Positions 38,554 through 49,203 of a DNA stretch of 64,000 nucleotides are shown in pieces. Positions within the stretch are counted from its first letter, which is position 1; each line of letters opens with the position of its first letter. A model generated the notes under the pieces. The model did not search any database. It was not told where the DNA came from and saw only the letters and a list, made by a program, of their open reading frames with translations. A program made the position numbers and the translations under genes. Source of the DNA: Macrophomina tecta (taxonomy: Eukaryota; Ascomycota; Dothideomycetes; Botryosphaeriales; Botryosphaeriaceae); assembly GCA_024180945.1 (NCBI GenBank), contig JAKSGN010000016.1:62001-126000 (forward strand), read 5' to 3'.

Positions 38554-39959
38554 GACAGCCACAACTTTGATGAAACTGGCTTTATGATGGGCGTTATCTC
38601 GTCGCAGCTTGTTGTTACAGGCTCAGAGAGGCGTGGCAAGCGGAAGGTTGTCCAGCCAGGCAATCGCGAGTGGACCACTGCGATCCAGGGTATCAACGCT
38701 GCTGGGTGGGCGATTCTGTGAGGGCTTGCACCCGGTGCGTTCGCGGGTATGCAGTGGCATTGGTACCTACAAGAAGACTAAGCTGGAGAGAAAAGGAATA
38801 GATAAAAGACGAGGGCAGTGCGAGTAATATACACCCTGCGCACTGACTACTTTCCAGATTTGGCATGTTCTCGAACTTTCTCGCTCCCTCCACTGGCTAC
38901 CTGCCGCAGGAATCATCCAAGGCATCCTACGGGTCCAACCCGTGACAGATTCCACCCTTCATCATCTTCGCTGGCAAGAACCACATCTCCAGCTGGTACG
39001 AGAACAACGCCATACCTGGCGACTGGGTTGTTGGGGTCAGCGAGAACGGCTGGACAACAGATAAGCTTGGAGTCGCGTGGTTGAAGCACTTCGACGCGCG
39101 CACGAAGACGCGTACCGTGGGCACGCATCGGCTGCTAATTATCGACGGCCACAGCAGCCACAACTCGCTCGATTTCCAGGAAATCTGCAAGGAGAGTAAT
39201 ATTATTACTCTGTGCATGCCTGCGCACTCGTCGCACCTGCTGCAGCCGCTTGATGTGGGCTGCTTCTCGCCATTGAAGCGCGCGTATGGGGACCAGATCT
39301 GTGGCTTGGCGCGCAACCGCATCAACCACATCACCAAGCTGAAGTTCCTCGCTGCTTTTAAGGCGGCTTTTGAGAAGGTTTTTACAAAGAATAACATCTG
39401 CTCAAGCTTCCGAGGCGCTGGGTTAGTTCCATTCGACCCAGAGGCGGTGTTATCCAAGCTTGATGTGCAGCTTCGCACGCCGTCGCCCCCCGCCGCTGAC
39501 ACCACCCTATGGGAGTCCAAAACACCAAGCAACGCCCGTGAGCTAGGCTCTCAATCAACTCTGATTCGCGATCGGATTCGAATGCATCAAGATTCTTCAC
39601 CTACTTCGATTGTTGATTCGCTCGATCGACTTACTAAAGGCGCTGAGATAATGATGCACTCAGCAGCGTTACTGCGCGATGAAATTGCAGACCTTCGAAA
39701 GGCAAATGAGGCAGCAACAAAGCGTAGGAGTCGCAAGAGGAAGTATATCCAGAATCAAGGGACATTAACAAGGGAGGAGGGCTCTGAATTGATTGCTGCT
39801 AAGGAAGCTGGTGGGCATGAAGAGGGTAAGAAGGCTGCAAAGAGGTTGCGCGTAGGTGGGGGAACGATGCAGCAAAGGCGCTGTGGGCGCTGCGGCAAGA
39901 CAGGACACAATTCCCGCACGTGCGAGGAAGAAGTAATGATAGTCGATAGTCCAAGATAA
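38554..39959 (+). pseudogene. Pogo/Fot1-type DDE transposase, 5' truncated and interrupted
   Basis: The frame runs 38554-38715 (starting D-S-H-N-FDETGFMMG, first catalytic Asp), is broken by an insertion, and continues 38952-39959 (PPFIIFAGKNH, IIDGHSSH with the second Asp, SSHLLQPLDVGCFSPLK with the third Asp). After a charged linker the C-terminus holds a zinc knuckle, CGRCGKTGHNSRTC (CX2CX4HX4C). The N-terminal DNA-binding half is missing, cut at the Copia-3 LTR. The frame has no RIP stop codons, so it is young or was spared. It lies 221 bp from the end of the GliT-like gene, at the left edge of the right block. Confidence 0.85.
38716..38948. mobile_element. 233-bp MITE-like insertion in the transposase
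   Basis: It starts CTGTGAGGGCTTGCACCCG. Its other end, read reversed, is CTGTCACGGGTTGGACCCG, so 15 of 19 terminal bases match. It is flanked by ATT (38713-38715 and 38949-38951). Removing it and one ATT restores the transposase frame across GWAI-PPF. No usable GT donor gives the right phase, so it is not an intron. Confidence 0.65.
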
Positions 39960-40028
39960 TCCTGTATATCACAGTAGCTTGTTGTGGTGTTAAGCTATTT
40001 ACCCGCAGAGGTGTGTAAACTTGGTGGG

Positions 40029-40058
40029 GTGTGTCACTCGCTTGTGTGTCACTCGCTT
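40029..40058. repeat. Two tandem copies of a 15-bp unit
   Basis: GTGTGTCACTCGCTT occurs twice in perfect tandem, just downstream of the transposase. It may belong to the subterminal region of that transposon. Confidence 0.8.
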
Positions 40059-40180
40059 GTGCACCACGTTATCATAATCCAGCCTGATCAACACAGGCTC
40101 TTTATCAATCCATCCGCGTCCACCGCCATCAAGTCCTCCATGCTACAATAAGCATTCCTCAATCCTCCAGAGAGCTCTCG

Positions 40181-41256
40181 TTACGATACACATGCAAAAT
40201 CATGCCGCGACGGAGTCTCGCCGGCCAACTGTGCTGCGAGACCCGCCGCCGTAAAGGAGCCCATGTTGACGCCAGATGGAACAACCTTGAATGCCGAAGC
40301 ACAGTCACCCACAGCAAAAACACCCGGCACGTTCGTCTCATTGAAGATGCCTCCAACCTTGATGAATCCGGGATTGATGATACCTGAATTATCGATTTCC
40401 AGGCCAAGCTGCTGGACAAAGGAGCCGGGGATCTCCGGAATCGGCCGGTGGATGATGTAGTTGACCGTGGTGGGCGAGCTTCCGGCCTGTTCGAAGTGGA
40501 TGTCGACGTCCGACGCCTCCGGGCCTTTGACCAGCCGCTTGATGCGCCGCGTGTCTATGGTGTACAGGCCCTCCGGCCAGTCCTTGAGCGCCTCGCGCAC
40601 CTCGGTAGCGAGCTCCTCGTTGCCATGTGTGAAGATAGTCACCCGCTGCGCGATGGCCTTGGCCTCGAGCGCGAGATGGCGTGCCTTGAAGAGCGAGGCG
40701 TCTCCTTCCACCGCCAGTACTCCGGCCATCTTGCAACCGGCCACCTCAAAGCCACGGTGTACTTGACAATGGAAGCTGACGAGCAGTTTACGGGTCAGAG
40801 TACTCTTTCGGGGAGGTGTGGTCTGGCTGTAACTTACATGCCCTTGATCCAGCAATCCTCATAGCCGGGGACGTCCGGAAAGCGCTCCACGTTACCAATG
40901 GCTAGGACGACCTTTCTCCCCAGCCACTTCTGGCCGTTCGCGTCGGTGATTTGGAAAAAACCAGCATGCTCGCCCTCGGTAAGCTTGAGGATTTCAGTTG
41001 CCTTGGCGTTTACAAACGTATTCGTGTTGTACCTGTTGGTAAGGTCACGACGAATATCCGAGATATACGTTAATAAGCTCTGATGGTCGTAGCCAGGCAC
41101 CATGTGGAAGTGCTTTGATTCCTTGTACCGGAATTCGCCTGAATCGAATATGACTGTCGCCCACATCAAGCGGGACAGGACTGTGGCGCAGGAAAGACCG
41201 GCTGGTCCTGCGCCAACAATGAGGGCATCCGTGATATTTTTGGTCTGCACCGCCAT
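40181..41256 (-). CDS. GliT-like FAD oxidoreductase with Cys-x-x-His active site
   Basis: Exons 41256-40838 and 40775-40181 (62-nt intron) encode 337 residues, the size of gliotoxin-type dithiol oxidases of the thioredoxin-reductase fold. The FAD motif VGAGPAGLSCA lies near residue 15, and the second FAD motif GVFAVGDCASAFKVVPSG near the C-terminus. ETP oxidases such as GliT have FHC-x-x-CHG at the redox centre; here it reads FHCQVHRGFE, so the second Cys is replaced by His. The change cannot come from one RIP transition of a Cys codon (the codon is CAC). The classical NADPH motif is weak, as in the oxidase subgroup. In known clusters this enzyme closes the disulfide of the product; with this site a dithiol relay is unlikely, so it may do another oxidation. 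It is divergent from the MFS gene over a promoter with TCGGN3CCGA. Confidence 0.85.
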
Positions 41257-41601
41257 TGTATTTCAGAATGGGTGCGGGGCTGGAGGTTGCAGTGGGGTTG
41301 GAATTGTGCTGGAGAGAGCCGATCTCTTTACTTGTGCTTTTGTGTGGGTCCTTTGGTTATATGGCTCCCGACGGTTACCGAAAATAGTGCCGAGCTCAGC
41401 TGTCTTGATATTCATAAGCAAGTATCACCGCAGCAAACTGGACTCTATGTGCGGGCGGCTCTGGCTGGCTCGTTCGCAGCATTTCCTTTTTCGGGTCCTA
41501 TCGGCCACCGAACATCCGGAGTGCCCCTTTTTCGCCCAAGTGACTATACAAGACCCAACGCGGCTGTGGAATACTCTCATTCCGGCTTCAAGCCTGTTGC
41601 C
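41257..41601. promoter_or_regulatory. Divergent promoter, GliT-like/GliA-like genes
   Basis: A 345-bp shared promoter. It contains a perfect TCGGCCACCGA at 41501-41511 (about 91 bp upstream of the MFS start) and ACGGTTACCGA at 41371-41381 (about 115 bp upstream of the flavoprotein start; one base off, core CGGN3CCG intact). Confidence 0.7.
41501..41511. promoter_or_regulatory. TCGGN3CCGA palindrome, perfect
   Basis: TCGGCCACCGA. The same palindrome has been reported (from memory) upstream of sirodesmin and gliotoxin cluster genes as a site for their Zn2Cys6 regulators. Confidence 0.7.
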
Positions 41602-43251
41602 ATGTCTTTTCCGTCCAATGAACATTGTGAACTCAAAGATACCCACTCGGTACCGGATGTAAAGGCTATTCCGTCAGTGGACCAGCTCGTGCCGCAGAAT
41701 GGCGCGGAAGATATCCTACCGGCAGAGCGGACCACCGGCTGGCGCTTTTGGCTTGTCTTTGTGTCTCTCTGTGCTCTTCAGTTCTTATCCGCCTTGGACG
41801 CGACCATCATCACGATCGCGCTACCGACCATCTCCCGCTCGCTTGGCTCGACAGAATACACGTGGATTATCAACGGGTACACCCTTCCGAGTACAAGCTT
41901 CCTCGTGCTCGTTGGACAGCTTTCCGACTTCTTCGACCGAAAACCTGCAGTGTTGACATGCGTCTTCCTCTTCGCCGGCGGCAGTGCCATATGCGGTGCC
42001 GCTCAGAATATAGGCATGATCATCTCCGGGCGCGTCATCCAAGGAATAGGAGGAGGAGGCGTCGCAGTCCTCGCAGAGATTGTATGCTCTGATATGGTAG
42101 CCCTGGAAGATCGATCCAAGTACTTGGGCCTCCTGATCTCAATTTCCTCAATCGGCGTCGTCCTCGGGCCCATCATCGGCGGGGCCATCGTCGCAAACAC
42201 CACATGGCGGTGGATGTTCTACATTAATATACCGCTGTCCAGCTTCGCGTTCTTCTTCCTCGTTCTGGTCCTCAAGCCGCAAACGCCTGGCCTGGAGGCC
42301 TCAACGCTCCCGTACACGGCCAAGCTCCGGAAAATTGACTGGATCGGCAACGCCACCTTCACCATCAGCTCGACGCTCCTCCTCTACGGCCTCGTCGCTG
42401 GGGGCAACGACCATCCCTGGAGCTCCGCAGCCGTCATCGTACCATTAATGCTCGGCGCTATTGGCCTCGTCATCTTCCGCTGGTGGGAGGGCAAGGCCGA
42501 GTGTCCGGTGACGCCGCCGCGCCTGTTCAACAACCACACGGCCATCGCGATGCACATCCTGGCCTGCTTCGTCATCCTTATGCTCTCTTACATGTCGTAC
42601 TTTCTGCCGGTCTACTTCCAAGCTGTGCTACAAGAATCCGAAGAGCGCTCCAGCGTCCTCCTCCTGCCCACCGTCCTGCCCACCGTCCCCTTCAGCATCA
42701 TCGGCGGCCTGCTCCTCTCCGTCTACAAGCGCGCGCGCGAGATCCACCTGCTTGCATCCGGCGCCATGGCGGCCGCATTCGGCGTCTTCACGCTCTTTGA
42801 CGCCTCGACGTCGCTCGCCCTGCGCGTCATCATGCAGATACTCGCGTCATCCGGCGTCGGCATGCTCGTCGCCACCATCCTGCCCGGCCTGCAGGCCCAG
42901 CTGCCCGAGTCCGACATCGCTGCCGTCACTGCGCTATTCACCTTCATGCGCAGCCTCGGTGGCGTGTGGGGCGTCACTATCCCGTCCGTCGTATTTAATG
43001 CGCGCGTCAACCACGGCCTAGGCGGAGTGTCGGATGCCTCGTTGCGGGAGCGCTTGGCCAACGGTGGCGCCTATTCTCTAGCCAGCGCAAGCTTCATTAA
43101 GTCTCTCGTCGGTGAGGTGAAGACGGAGGTCATTGACCTTTATGTCAGCAGCTTGAGTGTGGTATGGTACGTGGCCATGGCGCTTTCGCTGGCCGCGTTC
43201 CTGCTGGCATGCACCGAGAAGCGCATTGAAATCAAGTCTCCGAGCAAATGA
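41602..43251 (+). CDS. MFS multidrug/toxin efflux pump (GliA-like, DHA2 family)
   Basis: A single-exon gene of 549 residues. The frame is open further upstream, but the ATG at 41602 gives the usual short hydrophilic N-terminus before TM1 (WRFWLVFVSLCALQFLSALDATIITIALPTI, where the LDATI motif D1 is clear). GRVIQGIGGGG and the antiporter motif GVVLGPIIGG mark the 14-helix drug:H+ antiporter family (DHA2). Relatives in ETP and other metabolite clusters export the product and give self-resistance. The gene is very C-rich at third codon positions, unlike the repeats around the block. It shares a palindrome-bearing promoter with the GliT-like gene. Confidence 0.88.
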   Translation: MSFPSNEHCELKDTHSVPDVKAIPSVDQLVPQNGAEDILPAERTTGWRFWLVFVSLCALQFLSALDATIITIALPTISRSLGSTEYTWIINGYTLPSTSFLVLVGQLSDFFDRKPAVLTCVFLFAGGSAICGAAQNIGMIISGRVIQGIGGGGVAVLAEIVCSDMVALEDRSKYLGLLISISSIGVVLGPIIGGAIVANTTWRWMFYINIPLSSFAFFFLVLVLKPQTPGLEASTLPYTAKLRKIDWIGNATFTISSTLLLYGLVAGGNDHPWSSAAVIVPLMLGAIGLVIFRWWEGKAECPVTPPRLFNNHTAIAMHILACFVILMLSYMSYFLPVYFQAVLQESEERSSVLLLPTVLPTVPFSIIGGLLLSVYKRAREIHLLASGAMAAAFGVFTLFDASTSLALRVIMQILASSGVGMLVATILPGLQAQLPESDIAAVTALFTFMRSLGGVWGVTIPSVVFNARVNHGLGGVSDASLRERLANGGAYSLASASFIKSLVGEVKTEVIDLYVSSLSVVWYVAMALSLAAFLLACTEKRIEIKSPSK

Positions 43252-43920
43252 AGAGGGAAAAGGAAGAGGAGCGGCTGCAGTTGGTCTTCAGGGAGGGTGG
43301 TCGAAACTTGGTCTCGTTGTGATTAAGATTTACAGTAAAATGTTGCATAATTGCGAGCTTTCCGCCCGAAAGCAAAGAGGGAAAAACAGGCATGCGGTGG
43401 GATTTTTCTGCGGTACGTAGGCATTGGCTTTTGCAGAAGTTGGTGTGCAGGTAAGAAAGGAAGAAAAACTATCGTAACCAATGCTTCATGACACTTTGCT
43501 CTACGTCTTCATGTTTTGTCTCAATATGTGGATCGCAATGACTCGAACTCCTGGGTAGATGTCGGATCCCACCATACAAGAAACATTTACCCAACGACCG
43601 CTGGGCCAGGATAGCGACACCAAGCGAAATCCCACAGCAAGCCTTGCACACCAATCAAACGGCAAGTCCTACAGGACCCATGCCATGACCGCTCACAGCC
43701 TTTATGTACCACCGCTCAACATTGGTTCACTCCCGCGGTGACAGAACAGCCAGAACAAGACCGTAAAACCGCTTGCAGAAAGCGCTACTCAGAAACCAAT
43801 TCGCACCAAGGCACAATCGGAAGCCCAAGCACTATACGTATGCGAAAAGGGAATCCAGTGAAATCTCTCAGCTCTATAATTCGAGACTACAACAGCAACT
43901 CTAGATCAACAACTCTCAAG
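43252..43920. other. Convergent spacer
   Basis: A 669-bp spacer between the stops of the GliA-like and GliK-like genes. A tRNA-like pair of A- and B-box sequences on the minus strand (about 43531-43620) does not fold into a cloverleaf. Nothing else is seen. Confidence 0.5.
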
Positions 43921-44784
43921 TCAGACCTCGATCCTAGGGGGGCCATCGAGCCCATCTCCGCGGCCCCATATTGGAGCATGCAAATAATCATGGTGAATCC
44001 ACATGAGGAAGAAGACACAGCGAACAACCGTCTTGACAGCATGCGGGACATTCCCGCGGCCGTCGGCGTTGGCCGTGGCCTCGGCCAGAGCTTTGGCCAG
44101 GGCGAACAGCGGCACCCAGACGGCCAGGAAGATGGCCGCGCCGATCTTCGTCCTGGTCTTCTCCGGCGGCTGGTAAGACGGCAAGTGGTCGAGATAGCCC
44201 TGATATGCTTCCGGCAGGGAAGCTTCCGCGCCGCCTTGCACCATGATTCCCTATAAAAGGCCGTTTCAGCGGTGTCCACCAGCGATCGTGGCAGGGTATC
44301 AAGCCTAATCGTTTCTCACCTTGTACCGGGAGCTCGGGAGGCGGGAAGGGCTGCAGGCGAAGCCTGAGACGAGCGTCGCCACCCGCAGTGCAGGAGCACC
44401 GCGAGCAGCATCGCCCAAAAGAGCAACCACGTCGTCATCCGGGTTGAGCGGCTGGGCAGGGAGCTCGGCCGTATTGTAGACGATGTCGCCGGCCTCAGAT
44501 GCTAGGATGCTAATGTACTGTTCGCGCGTCACGAGGTACGCGACGCCATAGACCTCTGGTGGTGCCTTCTCCGAGCAGCCCACCGTCGAGCTAACGGGTA
44601 CGATGGACGCGTAGCCGGGCTCCTTGTACGGCATCCCATAGATTTCGAAAGTCAGGGTCCAGCCGGGGATTTTTGCTGCCACCTCCGCCAACGGCTCGAT
44701 GCCCCTTGAGCCGCGGAAGGTGCTGGAGCTCATGTTGGAGCCATAGGCGAAATACCACACCGTATCCGGCCGGGTGGATGCCAT
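43921..44784 (-). CDS. GliK-like gamma-glutamylcyclotransferase
   Basis: Exons 44784-44320 and 44250-43921 encode 264 residues. The N-terminal domain has the substrate-binding signature WYFAYGSNM of gamma-glutamylcyclotransferases, then EIYGMPYKEPGYASIVP and VYGVAYLVT. After the 69-nt intron comes GIMVQGG and a C-terminal part with two hydrophobic stretches (AAIFLAVWVPLFALA and VVRCVFFLMW). In gliotoxin biosynthesis GliK removes gamma-glutamyl groups from the glutathione-conjugated intermediate, so its presence points to glutathione as sulfur donor (inference). A perfect TCGGN3CCGA lies 97 bp upstream of the start. Confidence 0.85.
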
Positions 44785-44974
44785 GGCGGTGGTCAGGTTG
44801 TTTTTTCAGGTTGTATTCCGCTGCAACATGGTGCCTGTTGCCGAGGTACATGTATAGTGATGTTTCCGCGCAGGGCACCGTCGGAAACCGACAGAACGCA
44901 TTTGATCTACACGCACAGATACGACCGTTTCCCAACCCCCCGATATGTCCGCTCCATCCAGTGCGCACGCTCCT
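44785..44974 (-). promoter_or_regulatory. Promoter of the GliK-like gene
   Basis: A 190-bp gap to the stop of the next minus-strand gene. It includes the perfect palindrome TCGGAAACCGA at 44881-44891. Confidence 0.65.
44881..44891. promoter_or_regulatory. TCGGN3CCGA palindrome, perfect
   Basis: TCGGAAACCGA, 97-107 bp upstream of the GliK-like start at 44784. This is the second exact copy in the block. Confidence 0.7.
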
Positions 44975-46452
44975 TCAATTGCGCCACCAAGGAGTCCGGC
45001 GTGACCAGACGGGAAAGGTATGATGAACCGCGCCGAGCGTCAACAAACTTAGAGCGGCCACGATGAGAGCAGAGGCAACCCAGAACACTGACGAGTCAGA
45101 CCTCCCAGTCTGGGCTGCGCCGAGAATGATGGGTGACAGCAACGCACCGCAGGTTTCCATGAGCGCCAGCGCCGTCAGAGCCTGCGTCCCATCCTCGATC
45201 AGACCCACCGCGTAACTCTTGATGAATGACGGCGCCGACAGACCCATGGCAGCCAGCGCCACCAGCGGAAACAGCTGCCAAGCTTGCGTCGTCTTTCCGA
45301 TAAGGGGGCATACGGCGCCCAGCAGCAGCATTGAGGCCACCGCGTTCCAGAAGTTCGAATCGAACGCCACTTGGACGCGCGATTTCCTTCCATCCGGATC
45401 TGCCCGGGCAGCTAGACGAAGTCGCGGCCACACGACGTGCACGGCCAGTAGATACAGACTCGAGCTCGCTGCGGTAAGCGAAACTATCCACCCGTTCTGC
45501 TTGCCCGTGAAGCCGTACCGCACTGCGCAGAACACTAGTAGCGCGGGGTAGATGTATGACATGGCGCCGAGGAGCAGGAGTAGCGCGGCCTCCGGCGCCC
45601 ATAAGCTGGGATTAAGCGCGACTGCCCGCAGCGGTCGTAGCAGGCTTTCTGCAAGGGTGGACGAGGCCTTTGGTCGCAATGCCCCTTCGGCGTCATCCGC
45701 CTCCGCTTGCACTGCCTCACCGTGCTGCTTCTCGGGTATGCAGGTCGATGGAAGAAACCATATGTACAAGAAGCAGAGCCCGAATATGAGGATGGCTATC
45801 GCGAAGCTGGTTCGGAAATCGGTGAATAGGCCGGAAATGATTGGGCTCAGCCCCTGGCCAACCATGTACAAGGCGAGAGAGAGGCCGAAGAGTCGAGATA
45901 CCTGAGTCTGCGACGGTGCACGAAGGTAGAGTGTGTTGAGTACCAGCTGCAGGATGTTGTCGGTAGCGCATCCTTCGAACACGCGGCCGCTCACGGCAAT
46001 CCAAACGCTTCCATAGTAGACTGGCACCGACCATCAGCTTCGAAAGAGGTGAGAAGAGGCTTTGGCACAGACAACTAACCTCCAATAGCTAGAACAAAGA
46101 CACTCGATGCGCGCGTAAAAATCCAAAAGTAGAGAGTGGTTTTCGGATTCCCTTGCGGGAGAAGCGGAAGCAGCCAAAGCACCAGGACTGCGCAGAAATT
46201 GGCAATGGCCACGGAAAAAGCCACAGTGGCCGAATACCGCTCCGTTTCTTGTTGTGAGCAGTTGCTCGGGTCCTCGCACAGAAGAGTCTCGTATGCGAAA
46301 ATGGTAGTTGCGCTGGTGGCCGCCATACCCATGGAGCAGAGGAACGCTACGGGCAGCACGAAGTAGAGGCCGCGGGCAATGCCAGGTAGAACCTGCGTGG
46401 CGGACGGTCTTTGGACATCGTCAGTCTCAGTGGTTCCGTAGCTGCGATGCAT
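44975..46452 (-). CDS. MFS transporter, second of the block
   Basis: Exons 46452-46080 and 46020-44975 (59-nt intron) encode 472 residues with about 12 hydrophobic helices. Helix 2 is preceded by an acidic, Cys-bearing loop (CEDPSNCSQQETERY). A central hydrophilic loop of about 45 residues (from CIPEKQHGEA) separates the two halves. It lacks the 14-helix DHA2 motifs of the GliA-like pump and is closest in style to unclassified fungal 12-helix MFS proteins of the tetracycline-resistance type. Its role in the block is unknown; product, precursor or intermediate transport is possible. It is divergent from the P450 at 46674 over 221 bp. Confidence 0.8.
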
Positions 46453-46673
46453 CTGGCACTTTGGAAATGAATGGCGTATGGAAGAGCAAGCTCGGTCAGT
46501 GTAGCTGGCTCAAGTCGAGAAATTCGGAAAATTCGGACGTTGAGGAGCCTGCCGCCCGGTGACCGCGAACAGCGAATTTGCAGAAGCCGACAGGAGGAGA
46601 AATTAATATACCCGAGTGGCGTGACGTGCCCGGCCGTATTTAGAAGATTTCACCGCCCCTCTTGTCATATGCC
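46453..46673. promoter_or_regulatory. Divergent promoter, MFS/P450
   Basis: A 221-bp shared promoter with CCGGTGACCGC at 46556-46566. The core CGGN3CCG is perfect and the two outer bases differ from TCGGN3CCGA. It lies about 105 bp from both start codons. Confidence 0.55.
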
Positions 46674-48560
46674 ATGGATTCCAAGGCTTTGAGCGTTGAC
46701 CAGGTCTTTTCCAGGCTCAGTCGCTATTCCACGGGCGGCCCCTCTAGCACTTCCGCCGCTGTTGCCGTTGCCGTTGCCGTCATTCTGATCTCGGCCCTAG
46801 CGCACCTCGGGCGGAAGAGCCAGTATCCACGGGTTGGAAAATCCAGGCTTTACACATGGCTGCCTTTTGTGACGCCGATGCGCTATGAACTTGACAAATA
46901 TGCCCTTGGAGGATATGCAAAAGTATGTTATCGTCAATGCTTGCTCGAGACAACCAGCAATGCTAATGGAGATACAGATCAACAAGGGCCAAGGGAAGCC
47001 GTTTCTCATGAAATTTTTCAACTTCGACACCCTGATGATGCCACCGAAATATCTCCAAGACTTGAAAAAAGCCAGCCTGGACTCGTTGAGCTTCAACGTC
47101 AGTTTTTCAGATGTAAGTTGGCAGCCTTCGCGCAGACCCGCAATTGCTAACCTCTGAAGGCATTCAACCTCGATGCTACCGTTGGAGACCTGTACTGGAG
47201 CGATAATATGCGCCTCGCTGTAGTGAACTATCTGAACAAGCAATTGAGTTTGTGCTACCCCGGGACCCACATGCTCAGTAGCTGATTGTGCGCTCTGCAG
47301 AACGCTTCACCCCGGAGCTCGTGGAGGAGGTGATTTACGCATTTGACAAAGAAATCGGCCGCCCATCGAGTGTGTCCATTACCCCTGCAATGTCCTTATA
47401 CAGTTCTAACATCACGAAGCTTGGAAAAATGTTGTTGCCGCAAAGATCAGCGGCGATGTAATTCACCGAGTCACCAATCGTGTCCTCGTAGGGCCGACGC
47501 TCTGCAGGGATGAAACATTTCTTCAGACGTCCCAAAGGTTCACTTCCACGCTTTTGCCGGCCGCGGTTTGGACCAACTTCATGACCTTCGGACCACTACG
47601 CCGTGCATTTTCCAAGCTGACCACCTTCTTTCACAAGAGCCAGCTTGAGGCTTCCATCAAGCTTCTCACTCCGGTGATCGAGCAAAGGATGAATCAAAGA
47701 CGTGCAGGCAAGCCGGCAGATCCTCCCGACAGCATCGAGTGGTTCATTGAGATTGCTGAAAATATGAATGACCCTCGCGAATTAACCGTTCGGCGGCTCG
47801 CAGAAAACGTCCTTCACTTGCTATTCGCCGCAAACAGCGCTCCCGGCGCTCTGGTCACGCAAATGGTGTACGAGGTTCTCATGAATCCACAATATCTCAA
47901 GCTTCTCAGAGAAGAAATCGATTCAAGCATTCAAGCTCACGGATCTTGGACTGTGGATGCGTTGGCGAACATGATCGTCTTGGATGGCTTCGTTCGAGAA
48001 ACGCTTAGAATGTACCCACCAGGCTCAAGTAAGTCCAATTACAATACCAGAAAACACGGCATGCTAATAGTCCGACAGTAGCATGCAGTAGAACCGTCAC
48101 AACGGACTCCTATACGTTGCATGACGGTACCAAGCTTCCCAAAGGCAGCCAGTTTGCCTTTCCCGTGCTGGCAATCCAGATGGATGCTGCGAACTATAAA
48201 GACGCTTCTACCTTCGATCCCTACCGGTTCGTAGATCGGGACGTGAATGGCAAATCCCGTAGTAATACCCTGTTGTCTACAACCGTCACGGCAGAATATC
48301 TTCCGTGAGTTTCTATGCAGGTTCTATTCGTCTCATTGCTCAATTACTAAAATTGCTACAGGTTTGGTTACGGGAAACACGCCTGCCCGGGTAGATTCTT
48401 TGGTATCTTAGAGGCAAAGCTTGTCTTCGCCAAATTGGTACAGGATTATGACTTTGAATGGGCTGAGCCAGTGTCCGCTCGGCCGCCGAATATATCAATA
48501 GAGGGAATGGTGCCGCCGAATCAAACACAGGTGATCAAGATCAAGGCTAAATCAGCTTGA
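46674..48560 (+). CDS. Cytochrome P450 of the right block
   Basis: Seven exons (46674-46922, 46978-47112, 47160-47247, 47301-47369, 47420-48028, 48079-48304, 48362-48560) encode 524 residues. The membrane anchor lies near residues 30-45 (an Ala/Val-rich run). The K-helix is ETLR in FVRETLRMYPPGS, FDPYRF follows, and the heme loop is FGYGKHACPG. The I-helix reads FAANSAPGAL and lacks the usual acid-Thr pair, so oxygen activation may rely on other residues. The family resembles fungal P450s that act on terpenoid, alkaloid or diketopiperazine scaffolds; GliC and GliF are the P450s of gliotoxin synthesis, but I cannot assign one-to-one equivalence. Six introns of 47-57 nt all keep phase. Confidence 0.85.
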
Positions 48561-49203
48561 TAAATCCTCAAGGGTTTCTTATTTTAGAAGGTATATACAG
48601 AAATCGGATATCATCATAATAAAAAAACCTGTCGTTCTTGTCGAGGACCGCCGTGTATAATTATAAAAACACCAAGCCAAACCAATCCTGGAGCTCAGTG
48701 CAGCGTGGGATATACTCTTACAACTGGCATGCCATCCCAGTTGAGTTTCAAGGTATCGTGTATAAGCGTATGAATTGGCTCGATTCGGGATCAATCGCAT
48801 GCCAATAAGATTACCAAACCCCTTCTGAAGAGATGGATATGTAGTGGTGAAAGCTTACAACCTACTCCAAATATTCTATTATGGAGGCTCTGCCACGAAC
48901 GGCCCCGTCGAAACAGTATATCTATTTCCATCATTGAAAGTTCATGTGCCTGCTCATTTCACTCATAGAATGTGACACAGGCTTTCTGAGCCAATGTTGT
49001 GAACATCTCAATCATGGTCTTAAAGTCGGCGGAGTTTCATGTGCAATCTTTACTTATGTATCCAAAAAGCTAGCTGCTTGACATCTTCTCTAAGTACTAC
49101 TCTGCCTGAGTCTCATGTCTAGAATTTGTCTTTCTATCCATTGTTGTTTCTTACATCCGCTGTCCTGCTTTTTACTGCATTCAGGCTTAACCACCACATG
49201 AAT
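48561..49203. other. Convergent spacer
   Basis: A 643-bp spacer between the P450 stop and the oxygenase stop. It is AT-richer than the genes, and I see no gene or repeat in it. Confidence 0.5.

Noticed and set aside
38716..38948. Possible intron in the transposase
   Set aside because: The only GT donor nearby gives the wrong phase; terminal inversions and an ATT duplication fit an insertion better.
43531..43620. tRNA-like A box (TGGCCCAGCGG) and B box (AGTTCGAGTCA) on the minus strand
   Set aside because: The acceptor and T stems do not pair and no cloverleaf forms; at best it is a decayed tRNA-derived sequence.
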